Shown here: one piece after another, positions 22,098 through 33,779 of the stretch
How positions within the stretch are numbered: the first letter of the stretch is position 1
Layout: each line of letters begins with the position of its first letter
DNA from: Escallonia rubra
Taxonomy: Eukaryota > Streptophyta > Magnoliopsida > Escalloniales > Escalloniaceae
Assembly (NCBI GenBank): GCA_033065855.1
Contig: JAVXUO010000913.1
Location: forward strand, 175,489 to 239,488
Direction: 5' to 3'
DNA length: 64,000 bases
Notes under the pieces: generated by a model
What the model saw: the letters and a program-made list of their open reading frames with translations, nothing else
The model's database searches: none
Told to the model about the DNA's origin: nothing
Translations under genes and position numbers: made by a program

Positions 22098-24032
22098 TCA
22101 TGTTCTGCAGGACAATTTCATTTGAACACCCATCTCACACATCATGGAGTACACCATGCTCCTCCTATGAACAGATTCATTTCCTTGAAATGACTCAATT
22201 TCGACATTTCCAAAGTGAATCAGGCTAGACCCTGCCACTTTCTGTAAGCCTTTTTCTGTCATCATCTTTCTCACGGTGTCTACTTCCTCCCATCTCCCTT
22301 CTGCGGCGTATATATTTGATAACAACACATAAGGTCCAATATCTCCTGGTTCCATTTCAATTAGGTGCTTGGCCACAATCTCTCCAAGCTCTAGATTTGA
22401 GTTGGTCCCGCAAGCCGAAAGTAAAGCCCCCCATAAAGCAGGTCCTGCCTCCACAGGCATCTTCTTGATAAGCTCTTCAGAATCTTTCATCAAGCCAGCC
22501 CTTGCGAGGAGATCCACCATACAACCATAGTGCTCAATCTTTGGCTCAATATCATAAACTCTACGCATAACGTCAAAGTACCACCAACCCTCCAAAACCA
22601 ATCCAGCATGAGTGCAGGCACTTAAAACACAGACAAAAGTAGCATCGTTTGCCATCATTCCACTTCTCTCCATTTCCAGGAACTTCTGAAGAGCTTTATC
22701 TCCATAACCATGCATTCCGTACCCCATAATCATAGAATTCCATGATACAACACTTTTTTCTGGCATCTCATCAAAGACATCCTTAGCTAAATCCATAGCC
22801 CCACACTTGGCATACATTGTCAAGAGAGCAGTTGAAAGCAAGACATCAGGTTTGATCCTCGTATTACTTTGTACATAAGAATGAACCCACTTACCTCGGT
22901 CAAGGCTCCCTAAGTGTGCACATGCAGTCAGGACACTCATAAAACTCGCCTCATTCGGCTCTACATCTCCAACCTCCATCATCCTATCAAACAATCTCAA
23001 ACACTCGTCGTACCCCTTACTCCGTGCATAAAGAGCCAACACGGCATTCCAAGAAACCACATTCCGAAATGGCATCCGATCAAAAAACTCTCGCGCCGCC
23101 ACCACATTTCCAATCCTCGCATACCCATCCACCATACAATTCCAAGAAACCACATCCCTACAGGGCATCTCATCAAACAAATCATTAGCCGCCTCCATAT
23201 CCCCGATCCCAACATAACCCGCAATCATAGAGTTCCAACTAAACCCATCTCTCTCCAACATTCCATCAAACATCCAGCGCGCAAGACCAACCTCCCCATT
23301 CTTGACATACCCATCAATCATCGTGTTCCACGTGACCAAATCTGACTCAGGACTCTCATCAAACATCTTTCGTGCATTTAAGATCCTCCCAGAAACGAAG
23401 TAAAAATGTATCAAAGCATTCTTCACAAACAAATCCAGCTCAAACCCGTGTTTCAAAACCAACGTATGAACTTTGTCACCACCTCCACCTGATGCCAGCT
23501 CATCAAACATCTTAAACAACAACGGAAAAGTATAGTGATTTGGCGTAACAAATTTAGCGATCATTTGATGGTAATAAAAGTTCATAGCACCATTTGGGTC
23601 ATTCATATTTACAAGGGCTCTCATAATCGTGTTGCATATGAATGCATCGGGCTCTTCGAGGCAGTTGAAGAGTTTAACGGCGTGACTAACCGTGGACGGA
23701 GAGGAGCAGAGCCTCTTGACGGCGCGGCCGGCGGCGAGGGGGTAGTGGAAGAGGCCGGAGACGGCGAGCTGGGTGTGGACCTGGTTGAACTGCTTGGGAG
23801 TCGCGGCGGCGGAGTCTAACACGCGCAGGAGAGGGTGAGCGAGGGTTAGCGTGCGCACTCCCTGGTCGTCGTCCACGTCCGGGGGCTGGTGGTGGTTGTT
23901 GTCGTCGTCGTTGTGGGGGTGATGGTCCGGCCAGAGCTTTGACGTGGGCTTGGAGAGGTTTTTCTGGGCTTTGATGAATTTTTCCAAGGAGAGTGAGGAT
24001 CGCCGAGCTGTGGTTTTGAGCCCAACGCCCAT
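22098..24032 (-). CDS. pentatricopeptide repeat protein, PLS class, E subgroup
   Basis: Intronless gene for 644 residues, as usual for plant PPR genes. Such proteins bind organellar RNA one base per repeat; E-class members are mostly RNA-editing factors in mitochondria or plastids. The N-terminus (MGVGLKTTARRSSLSLEKF) is basic and Ser-rich, suiting an organelle targeting peptide, and is followed by an unusual His/Asp/Asn-rich segment at about residues 37-58. Repeats run from about residue 117 to 515, with hallmark cores VTWNTMIDGYVKNGE, FSWNSMIAGYVGIGD, VSWNCMVDGYARIGN and VVSWNSMIMGYGMHG. The tail has the E motif (WGALLSACGTNSN, EPGDIGPYVLLSNIYAAEG) and a short E+-like end, with no DYW deaminase domain, so editing would need a DYW partner. 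I do not assign an orthologue. The coding frame is intact. Confidence 0.95.
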   Translation of the reverse strand: MGVGLKTTARRSSLSLEKFIKAQKNLSKPTSKLWPDHHPHNDDDNNHHQPPDVDDDQGVRTLTLAHPLLRVLDSAAATPKQFNQVHTQLAVSGLFHYPLAAGRAVKRLCSSPSTVSHAVKLFNCLEEPDAFICNTIMRALVNMNDPNGAMNFYYHQMIAKFVTPNHYTFPLLFKMFDELASGGGGDKVHTLVLKHGFELDLFVKNALIHFYFVSGRILNARKMFDESPESDLVTWNTMIDGYVKNGEVGLARWMFDGMLERDGFSWNSMIAGYVGIGDMEAANDLFDEMPCRDVVSWNCMVDGYARIGNVVAAREFFDRMPFRNVVSWNAVLALYARSKGYDECLRLFDRMMEVGDVEPNEASFMSVLTACAHLGSLDRGKWVHSYVQSNTRIKPDVLLSTALLTMYAKCGAMDLAKDVFDEMPEKSVVSWNSMIMGYGMHGYGDKALQKFLEMERSGMMANDATFVCVLSACTHAGLVLEGWWYFDVMRRVYDIEPKIEHYGCMVDLLARAGLMKDSEELIKKMPVEAGPALWGALLSACGTNSNLELGEIVAKHLIEMEPGDIGPYVLLSNIYAAEGRWEEVDTVRKMMTEKGLQKVAGSSLIHFGNVEIESFQGNESVHRRSMVYSMMCEMGVQMKLSCRT

Positions 24033-25042
24033 ACTTTCCGGTTAATCAGATTTGGCGGGAAGTGTGGAGCTTTGTAACAGGCAATGTACCTCAGAGTTGA
24101 AGTTTTTAACGATCGAAGCTTAATCAGACTCGACTCGACTCGACTCGACTCGTGTTAACTCGTATAATAGTTCGTCCCAAAACCGTCCGCGTTGATCAAG
24201 TTCTATAATTTGTCAAATTTATTGAGCTCGGATGAAGATTTGGAAGGATAAACTAACAAGTTAAGCATCACTACATTTTAAGTAATCCTAAGCTCGCGTC
24301 AATTTGAGATCAATACCAAAATCTAGTGTAAAAATTGACGTTAATTGATGTTTGCACCATTTTGGAGTAAACAATACCATTTCTAACCCTTTTTTGGGAT
24401 CATTTTGGAGAAGTTGATAGATAAAAGTTGGTCGCCTTGTTAACAAGAGTAGCAATGGAACGATCAAGATGATCAACAATAAGATATTATCATTTTTGGA
24501 GCTGGAAGCTGTGAGTATACCCCCCCTAAGAGCAAAATGGAGATCATGCATGATACCAGCTGCTTTCAAGTCTACGAACAGCGTCAATATAATATGAATG
24601 CAATCCCACGTAATTAACTCAGAAATACTCCAGTAAACCTCGAGATCTGAATTCGAGATCAACTTCTCGAACGTTCTGATGAAATGACTAGTAATTCCAT
24701 GATTTATATACGAAACAAGTTTATACAACATCGTCTTACAGAATTATCGAGGGAAGAAAAAACCGTGAAGTAGCTGCTGAAGAAACTACAAGAAGCAGGT
24801 ATATGAATTTCAAGGGATGTCAGGTAAATGAATTTCCTCACTCTCCTGGGCTCTTCTCTTTGCTCGAAAGTTGCAATTACTCCATGAAAGCAAATACCAA
24901 ATCAAACTCACAGAGAATTTTCAGCTCAATACGTGCAACAAGAGATGTCTACCCCTTAACCAATCGAATCCCCGTGTACATTGCTTTACATCGAGAAGAC
25001 GAACATCTGAGAAATACTATACCATTCTGCAGTATTCCTCTC
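24033..25042. other. spacer between the PPR and BUD13 genes
   Basis: Both flanking genes are on the minus strand, so this holds the PPR promoter and the BUD13 3' UTR. A minus-strand open frame of 147 codons (24288-24731) has no recognisable family and is not called. Confidence 0.4.
24127..24152 (+). repeat. (GACTC)n pentanucleotide microsatellite
   Basis: Five GACTC units about 95-120 bp upstream of the PPR start codon, so probably in its promoter or 5' leader. Confidence 0.9.
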
Positions 25043-28000
25043 TCACATATCTGACACCGACCACAAATACGCTTCCTTCTCCCTAGCTTGTTTCTCGTTC
25101 ATTCTTTTCACCAACTCCTTCTCGAATCCTAAAACATGCGTAGCCAACAAAGGTCAGAAGCCAACTTAGATTGAAGATCAAGATCAAAACAAAAAATCAT
25201 TATAGTTCAAGGCAGATCTTCCTATTGCCAGTGCTAGACATCAAACTGCAGGTTGCAACAACATTAGGCTCCGCGCAGCACATGAAACAGGAAGATCTGC
25301 ACCCAGGTTCATAGCAAATTTGGAAAGAGTTAAAATTAACTAACCAGTACTACGGTCGACCCCATCCCAATGCCTCCCTGGTTTTATATTATAGCGATTT
25401 GGGGCAGCCTCTAGACATCTTTTTAACCAGCTGTGATTGGGAATGCCCTGTGGAATTATGAAACCCGACTCTTTCATCTTCTCATCGTCTCCCAAGTCAG
25501 GCAGAAGCATCTCTGAGTGCCTTCTCTGAAACATAGGAGAAAGAATAGTGTCAAGAAGCAACAGAAAAGCTAAAAAAGATTCAGCTACTACATTAATTAG
25601 TCAAATAACCACCTTCACCAAATGTGCCATTGGGTCACCCCATCTGACTCTCTCCTTCAGCATTTTGTCCAGATCTGGATCATCTCTGAAAACAAAAAGT
25701 AAATCAATGCAGCAGAACAACAATTCTTTGTGTCATAATTTCCACAAAAATATATAGGTGTACCAGGAGAGTTATGTACCAACTTATTTAACAGTAAAAC
25801 ATTACTCATCAGAAAAGAGGATAAAGCATCTGGTAGTAACCAGAGACTAAAGTCCGGAATAAAAATCTTTCCAGTTGCAACCCACTGGGGTAGCTTTATG
25901 CCCCCTCTCATTTTTAGTTGCAAATAATCAGTTTCTTAAGTGAGAGTAATGAAACATTTTTAGGATTAATGACGTCTAAAAAGGGTCAGGAAGTACCTTC
26001 ACAACTACAAACTTTTGATTTTGTGGGGCTAAGAATGTAGGAAGTGTGATTTGGTAAAGGCGAGGACTGAGGGAGCAGTAAATATGGTCGATGAAATGAG
26101 AAACTGTTCAAACCAATGAGGTGGTTTCAGTACCTCTATGACTCTATAAAGTCATTTGATACTGCATAAAAAGCTACTTTCCATGAAGACTGTTCGGAAA
26201 TGAGGGTGACAAGGACTTAAAACTTGTATGAAATGTCTTCGATATTATCATTGCCATATTTACCCTTGTAAATCACAACTTACCACCTTCAGTTATCAAA
26301 GGACATCTAAACCAGATAACCATGACATCTTATTTTCCTTACCTGGTCCGGGCAAATGGTTTGGCCTTCTCAAGTTCTAACTCCTGCTCCCTTGCTTCAG
26401 CTTCCCGCTTTTGAGCCAATCCCTTACCCCATTCCACCTTGATCTCCTGGTGAGAACAGGTTAAATTACATTACAAGATATAATAGCTCCACTATCAGCA
26501 ATACACATGGCAGCAACAGAAAACAGCAGCAACTTAAAAGCCTGCAAGATGATGTACTGAATGAGAACTATGGAACCATAGTTCAATTCAATAGACATAT
26601 TGGCAGGGCACGACAAGGGACAAATGAGTAAACAGAGGCATAAACCTATCTGCTCTCCCCTTATCTGCCCCCCAAAGGAGGGTTAGAAGGACAAAGAAAG
26701 ATAAAACAAATAATTTCTTCTGGATGAACATAACATAAATTTCTAAATTTTATAGGAAAAAAGTAGACCAGGAATGAAAAATAAAGTCAAGCGGGAAAAG
26801 AGAAGTGCCAGCGGCAATGGTCACAGCGAGCTTTATATAGTCAAGTGTAACTGTAACCCTCGAAGACGATAATAGTTTGACGAACCCCTACCTTGAGATC
26901 ATGTCCCTTTTTCATCCCAATACCTCGTGCACTCCTAAAGCATCGCAGTCAAAAGGCCATTTCATGATGGCACCAACAAATTGCTATAGGAACCTGTCGC
27001 TCTCTTATTGGCATACAGTGGTGAGCAGGCTGGCAGATTTGAGGGATACACTTCGCTAATAGTGGAAAGACTTAAATGTATTCTACTGGACTAGTAGAAC
27101 TAACACTCGATTGGGTTGAGTACAGTCAAAAAGTTTCTTAGAAAGCAGGAGCATTTCTTTTGGGTTGCAAAGTTGTGTAGCAAGTACTCATTCTTTGGCA
27201 AGCCCCTTTTCCCCCATTCTCATGGTTCTACTGATGCTCCCAGAAGTGTCGTGTCATAAGTCCTTTGCTCCAGGTTTTACCAAGTATTAACCGGATTATT
27301 AAATAGAAAGAATTTTGTAATCACAGCCATTTGGCTGGTATAATTCTGCAAATCCGAATCTTCCAGGAACTGCCTCAACCTTCTCTCTCGATTGCCCTAA
27401 TTCTTCCAATACTTTATTCCGCCTAAGTGCTTTCAAGAACCAAATCAAGTATGACAATATGGTGCATTCCAGAATAAATTACCAGTCACCACCTTATTAG
27501 TTCATGAACTGATGCACGTGTCAACTATTGTATGCCTAAGGGTACAAAGAAGTTGGCAGATTGCCATCAAGAGAAGGAGAGAGGGGAGGGGGGCGGGGTT
27601 TTGATTGTTAATGTCGTTCTTTGCACTAATTCATAACCCCTTACATTTTCGTCAGGAAATTTTAGGGGTGCAACTTAGACGGGTTGGGTTGGGTTTTAAC
27701 CCAACCCGAGAAAACCCAACATTTTAAAAGTCCATCTCAACCCAACCCAACTTGGGTTTTTTGTTAAAAAAGTCCAACCCGACCCGACCCTAGTAAAAAT
27801 ACTACGGGTCGGGTTTCAACCCAAACATACCCAAGTGCAACTAAGATAGTGAATGCATTTGGTTTTTATTTTATAGAATAATCCTCAACTCGTTTTATTA
27901 TCTAAAGACTAACATGACTCGCATTTGACTTATATGATATACTTTATTTTTGATAAATGAAAAGTTTAATTTATTTGGTCAAAGATGAAATACAATACTA

Positions 28001-31000
28001 TAAAAAAAATTCTACATCAAAAAAGAAGAAGAAGAAGCAAAAGTAGAAGTAGAAGAACACAAGGCAACAAATGAAATAAAAAGAAGTCTGAAGAGAAAAC
28101 AGAAGAAACCAAGAAAGAAGGAGACAAAGGGTCTTGAAAAGAAATAAAAGCAGAAGAGAAAGAAGGCAGCAGGTGGCGCAAAGAAGAGAAAAGAAGACGG
28201 CGGCAAAAGAATTTGAGCATCGCAGCAAAGGGCGAAGGCACACCGGCGACTGCCTCAGAGAACATCGGAAGGCGACGCCGGCCAGCCCGTACTACCGCCG
28301 GCAGATGGGTAAATCAGATCTGAAAAAAAATGAGTTACGGTGGATGCCGACGACGGCGAGCTGACCGGTTTTAGGATCAACAATAGACGCGACGGCCAAG
28401 AGCGGCGGCAGCCATGGCCACCGGCAGCTACGGCGTATCCCGGCGACAAGTGAACAACGACGCCAATCTCGATTTGGGGTACATTCAAACGTCGCCGAAA
28501 TCTGCCTAGGAAAAAAATATCTGTTTCTACAAATTCATGGTTGCGTTGGTGTTTGTGAGAAGTATGGGAGCACATGGATGTCTTTGGGTACGGTTGCGTT
28601 GCGAGTTGTTGATGGTGAAATAAAGCGACGGCATGCCGCAGGCTGATCATACCACTGTGTCTTTGGGAGGGTGAAAATGACGAGACCACTGTGTCTTCGC
28701 CGGAGAAGCAGGAGCGGACTGTCGGGGAACCCTAGAAAATGATTTGGGCAAAATTGGCTACGCCTCAGCCGACTGTCGAGGAAGGAGAGAAATCAGAGAA
28801 TGAAGGGAGATTCGTTGACTTGTTTTTTTTTTTTTGGGTTAGGATGGGTTAGCTTGGTTTTAATGGGTTTGACCCAATTTAATTCATATAAACATTAACC
28901 CAGCTCAAACCAACCCACTTCTAAATTAGTTGGGTTTGATGGGTTAAAACCTGTCCATATCTGAGCTGGGTTGGTTAAAGCCCATTCTAACCCAGCCCAA
29001 ATTGCACCCCTAGGAAATTTTGTTAATTGTGCAGAAACACTGTAGCACCTTCTATACATGACATGATATTTCATATACCTTGGGCTTCTCTTTTGCTTCC
29101 TTCTTTTGTGCTTCTGCCGCAGCAATCTGATCACTGGTCAAGCGCTCCCCTGAAAAAGCACAGAGAGACCCAAATAAGTAAGCATGGACATGGGTAAACA
29201 GAAAAGTCTAATTTAAGAAATAACGTATGACTGACTGACCCGTTTTCCTATCACGATATATTGGGTCAGCACCTCGACCACTTATAGAAGGATCCATTCT
29301 TTTGAACCTATTGCATAGAAGACAAAAGTGACATTCTATAAGCAATCTAGCAAAAGCATAATTCACAAGAAGATAGCATGTAAGAGAAAACCCTTTCACC
29401 TTTTTTCCCTACTTTGATGCAACTTCAATTATGAGACGGTATTATAGCCAACAAAGAGAAGCATTGCCTTGTCTCACCCACAAAGATTAACAATTTGCAA
29501 CCAACTACCCTCGCGAAGATATAAAAATTGAACGAACCAAGAAAAGAGGAAACAAAAAAGCCTCTGCGCACATAAGCATAGTGAAGAAGTTGAATTTTCC
29601 ATTTCATGAACTTTTTGGTTTGTTCCGGTAAATCTGATCACATTTCATGGAGTCACGTTGAATCTTTCCTCCCTCCAGACACATCAAAGAGGCCTTGACG
29701 ACTTCGAACCCGATAAAATGAAGATAAAAGTAAGAAAACACTTCATAGTTCATCCGCATGACATCAAAACAAAAAATCTACGACGCAAGTCTTCACAAGC
29801 TCATTAAAGGTGCAATACTGAAAGGAAAAAGAAACCTATTTAAGCATGCATATTATGTACAACTCAAGATGGAGCTTCTTCCACTCTCACCTCTTCCATT
29901 TATACACATTCACACAGCCAATTTTCACAGACTACAGAGGAAACTCCCAGCAATGCTGGGCGAGGCTTTTATTCTGAATTTTTTTGCAGGTTTTGATCGA
30001 ACTGCTACTCAATTAAAACAAAATTAATTGTACAATACAAGTGTTGTCAAGAATGCAGCTATTACTGGTAAGTTCAATGTGAACAGTATTGTGATGGATG
30101 GCCCAACCCTATGAGCAACATATATGATAGATCAGCATGCGATAGCGAGCTAAAAAATAGATCACAAATAAATATAGATAGGAGGACATGAAAAAAAAGG
30201 CAGAGATATTGAGCCCAAAAAGAAAAATAATTAATACCTCAACAAATCTTCCTTCTTCTTTTTATCAATCTCTTCTTTGATATCTCGTCCACTAACTAAA
30301 CCAGTTCTTGGCCGTTCTGTCAAGGAAGTTGATTCAGGCCGAACTTTCCGCGGTGGAGAAAGGTCTGAATTAACTTCAGTTGAATGCCGACCTGATTGCG
30401 GGCGAGGAACATCAAGTGATCCATCACTGTCCTTCCTGCTTTTCCTTGGGGGTGAAAGATCTGTTGCTGAGGAAGCCAGTGAATCATCACAATTTGAGAA
30501 ACTACGATGACCTCGCCGGGGAGGAGATATATCAGGGGCATCTAACTTCTTGCTTTCATTACCGGTCAACTTCTGAGCACGATGTCGACAAGGAGGAGAA
30601 AGATCGAGATCTGGGTCAGAGGAATGTGATGGTCTGATTTCAGGTTCTTGGGATTTAGTATGGTGATATTTACGAGAATGTCTTGGTGGCGACAAATCCA
30701 TATTCTTTCCAGCAGACTTCGACGGTCTCGAGTCAGGTTCTGGTGAAGGCGTGTCATAACGAGCCCTCCGCTTACGAGGAGGAGACATGTGACTATCAGC
30801 GTGATCAGTGTAGGGTAATGGCTTTGTTTCAGGTTCTGGAGATGGAGAATGGTAACGCTTTCGCTGTTGCAGAGATGGTGACCTCCTGTTACGAGGAGGA
30901 GATATATCAGAATTATGGTCATCAATTAGGTCTTCAGGAGTGTCAGAGACGGGAACCCAACCACTTCCATCTTCGGATATGGCACCAAAAGGACGCCTGG

Positions 31001-31406
31001 ACTTGATTTGTTCTAGTCTCTTCATACGCTTGACCTCAATATCTTCATCGACCTGGGGCTTATCATCATCTGTATTAAAGGCCATAAAGTTCATTAACAC
31101 AGTCAAGCTGGATTCCTTATAATTTAATTCTTCTACAAATAACACAGTCAAGCTTAAACTCAGTAAGGGTACACTACATCCTGGGAAACTATGATGATAA
31201 ATACCTGCTAACTCATCATTTTCTTCTTCAACTTTTACTTGCTTCTGCCAAATCGGATCTTCATCAACAACAATAACACCTCCTGTCCCATCAGCTTTAG
31301 CTTTCTTCTTTTTTTTCTTCTTTTTCTTCTCTTCGTCATTGGTACTTTCATATCTTTTTAAATATTCCTTGAGTGAGGCTGCCGGTGCCATAGACGCAGC
31401 CATCAT
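25043..31406 (-). CDS. BUD13: BUD13 homologue, RES-complex splicing factor
   Basis: Nuclear protein of the RES (retention and splicing) complex, which acts on the activated spliceosome. Exons: 31406-31205, 31069-30238, 29307-29240, 29149-29079, 26446-26343, 25685-25613, 25525-25345, 25128-25043; 1617 nt, 538 residues, all GT-AG. The N-terminus (LKEYLKRYES, then a poly-Lys tract and VVDEDPIWQK) and the conserved C-terminus (SISGRGADPIYRD, RLTSDQIAAAEAQKKE, MKESGFIIPQG, GRHWDGVDRSTG, EAYLWSVSDM) are diagnostic. Exon 2 encodes about seven degenerate DLSPPR+.R repeats (roughly residues 115-305), an Arg/Ser-rich disordered region expanded in plant BUD13. Intron 4 (2632 bp) holds a hAT element; intron 1 is 135 bp and stop-free. 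ATGs at 31406 and 31403 are adjacent; either may be used. A hAT element ends 209 bp upstream of the start region. Confidence 0.95.
27663..29012. mobile_element. non-autonomous hAT element in BUD13 intron 4
   Basis: 1350 bp bounded by TAGGGGTGCAAC and its inverse TTGCACCCCTA, with a perfect 8-bp target duplication GGAAATTT at 27655-27662 and 29013-29020. Both ends carry GGGTTGGGTT / AACCCAACCC-rich subterminal repeats of about 150-200 bp, a usual hAT feature. There is no transposase frame; open frames inside follow compositional bias. A close relative lies inverted at 38329-39896. Confidence 0.92.
31070..31204 (-). other. stop-free, frame-preserving intron 1 of BUD13
   Basis: The intron (GTATTT...ATACAG) is 135 bp, a multiple of three, and the reading frame crosses it without a stop. 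Splicing joins ELA to DDDKPQVDED, matching the conserved BUD13 sequence, so removal is the normal form. Retention would insert 45 residues (GIYHHSFPGCSV...). Confidence 0.85.
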
Positions 31407-31614
31407 ATGTGCTTCAATTTTCCTGCTTCAACCAGACAAGTGCTGTTACAGCAATCCAAAGAGAGTCAAACCTATAACTTAATAGTGAAGACTCAAGAGG
31501 GAAGAAAAGGATTATATAAAAGCCATTCAGAAAAAGAGAAACAAAGAAGCAAAGATTTCAAGCTCACGGATTGACTGATATAAAACTTTAAAACGCTTCA
31601 GCAAAAGGATGTAC

Positions 31615-32558
31615 CTAGGTAGCACGGTGTCGGACACCGACACCGACGGGGACACCAGACACCGCAATTTTCAAAAAATCAGATTTTGGACACTGCAGGA
31701 CACCGCTATTTTTTAATATATTTTTATTTTATATATATATCAAATACATTTCACAATCTAAAATAATAACTAAGTAAAAAAAAATATTTCTGAAATGTAC
31801 TGGATAAAATAACTAAGTAAAAAGAAAAAAAAAAGAAAGAGAGGGGCTTTCTTCACTTAATCAGTACTAATGCAAGAAACAGAGGGAGAAAAAATAAAAA
31901 GAAAGAAAGAAATGACTTTGACGGAGGAGAAAAAAAGAAGAAAGGAAGGACTCTTCACTGAAGAGTTCACAGAGAAAGAAACGACGGGGAATAGAAGAAA
32001 AAGGAGAAGGGATGAGGAAGAAGGATCTGTGGGTCAGCGACGGCGGCGAAGGACCTCCGGCGACGATCAAGTGAGCTCCGGCGATGGCGACAGCTGCTTC
32101 GGTATCTGGCGACGGCGACTGGATTTGTCGGCCTCGGCTTCTCTGGCGACTAGATCTGTTGGCGACTGAGCTCCGGCGACTGGATCTGTTGGCGACTGAG
32201 CTCCGGCGACTGGATCTGTTGGCGACTGAGCTCCGGCGACTGGATCTGTTGGCGACTGAGCTCCGGCGACTGGATCTGTTGGCGACTGAGCTCTGGCGAC
32301 AGCTCTGAGGCGGTAATGGCTCAGAAGGGCACCTGTGAGGTGAGTGAGAAGGAATCGGCCGTGAGGTAAGAGAAGCAAATGGTCCGACACTGCTCCACGC
32401 CATGTCCGACACTCCTCGGTGAAGTGTCCGACACGGTGTCGGAAAATTAAAAAAAAAAAAAAAATCCGACACCGATTGGCGGTGTCCGGAGGGTGTCGGG
32501 GTGTTTGTCCGTTTAGGACACCAAACCTCCACCTAGGAGAGGTGTCCATGCTTCAGAG
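31615..32558. mobile_element. non-autonomous hAT-type element upstream of BUD13
   Basis: 944 bp bounded by a perfect 8-bp direct repeat GGATGTAC (31607-31614 and 32559-32566). Terminal repeats are imperfect: CTAGGTAGCACGG at one end and, inverted, CTCTGAAGCATGG at the other. Both subterminal regions are full of GGTGTCGG / CCGACACC motifs. It includes a 30-bp tandem array. No transposase. Confidence 0.85.
32142..32305 (+). repeat. 30-bp tandem repeat inside the hAT element
   Basis: About five units of 30 bp, nearly identical, each containing TTGGCGACTGAGCTC and GGCGACTGGATCTG. The period being a multiple of three makes a false repetitive reading frame on the minus strand (RSSVAN units). Confidence 0.95.
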
Positions 32559-32566
32559 GGATGTAC

Positions 32567-33779
32567 TAAATTCTAAAGGTCCACTGATACAGTAGAGCTA
32601 ATTTAAGCTTTTTACTTCAGTTTGCAGGATACAACTAGCATTATCATCAAAGATACCCTGAACTTTGATGATAATTGACTTACGATTTACTTTCAATTTT
32701 GTTAATCAATATACATGTATGTATATGACAGTTGACCTTTTTGCTCCAATTCTCGAGCTGCCAAAGAAGCTCATGAAGTAAAATTTAGAAACATAGTTGT
32801 CTGTCACGTAAGAAAAAGCTAATAGTCATAGTATATAAAGAATAAGAAAAAGCTAATAGTCATAGTATATAAAGAAAACTATACCCTAGCAATAATTTCA
32901 TTATCAGAAAAGCGCATAACTTTTCTTGTCTACCTCAACTTCCAAGGGATCCAGGAAAATATTTTTCTTTCCCCTGGCCACTATATCCTCTCTTCAAAAT
33001 CTTTTAAGCTTCAACCTCAGCAAAGGCATCATTATTGACTCGTTATCACACCCAACTCCATCCTACACATAAAAAGGTATACTTGTGTAACAGCTCTCAT
33101 AAGGGAAATTATAAAAAGACACTGCTATACAGTCCTTGCCTCAAAAAGAGAAACTAGTAGAAGCTTTAGATGCCTATCACTTGCAGAATGAAACATACTT
33201 GTTGAAGAAGCCAAAAATAAATAAAAAACCTCTAATCAAAATCACATTAAAGTTAAATCACCACCTTTTCATTTTGTTTTTATATGTAACTTAAATTCAC
33301 TAAAATCGCCTAAGATGGGTGCATCGCATGTAAAATTCAAAACAAGAAAATCATAAATACCAAGCGAACCAACTTTACACACGTGTTTCATTAAAAACAG
33401 GGCTATGATGTTCTAACTAGCGTCTCTTATAAGCAGTTCAATGTATCTTTGTAAATAGAGTCATCAGTCACTCTCTCTCACTCAGTCCCTGCCCACAAGA
33501 TTTTTCAGTTGAACTTCTGAACTGATTATGTAGAACCAGAGTGCTCTTTGATCGGAGAAAGGGGGACTCTACAAGAAAGGTGGGTTCAAAGAGATTTGGG
33601 ATCCGCGGGATTGGAGCCAAATTCAAAGATATCCAATTAGACTTGTGGCGATTAAAAAAGCTGATCAACTAACAGTAACGAACCTAGTAATGTGACTTGA
33701 CATAGACACCCCAAAAAGTCCCAATACAAAAATGAATAACAGCCCAGATAATTCTTTCTAAGTTACCAGCTGACTTGTG
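32567..33779. other. intergenic, nothing recognised
   Basis: AT-rich. Contains a 34-bp two-copy tandem repeat at 32811-32877 and no supported gene. Confidence 0.4.
32811..32877 (+). repeat. two-copy tandem repeat, period 34 bp
   Basis: AGAAAAAGCTAATAGTCATA and the following GTATATAAAG occur twice with identical sequence, separated by 4 bp. Confidence 0.9.

Noticed and set aside
22914-23345. 143-codon plus-strand frame opposite the PPR gene
   Set aside because: Antisense shadow of repeated PPR codons.
24288-24731. 147-codon minus-strand open frame between PPR and BUD13
   Set aside because: No recognised domain, no flanking exons, composition like intergenic DNA.
28012-28265. Phe/Leu-rich frames around 28.0-28.3 kb, and the same at 39.04-39.35 kb
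   Set aside because: Both are the same pyrimidine-rich interior of two related hAT-type elements, read in three frames.
32142-32305. Regular 30-bp repeats resembling a CRISPR array
   Set aside because: Units are contiguous with no unique spacers, inside a plant transposon.
31867-32532. 221- and 160-codon minus-strand frames with RSSVAN-type repeats
   Set aside because: They arise from the 30-bp tandem array and flanks of a hAT element with 8-bp target duplication; no family similarity.
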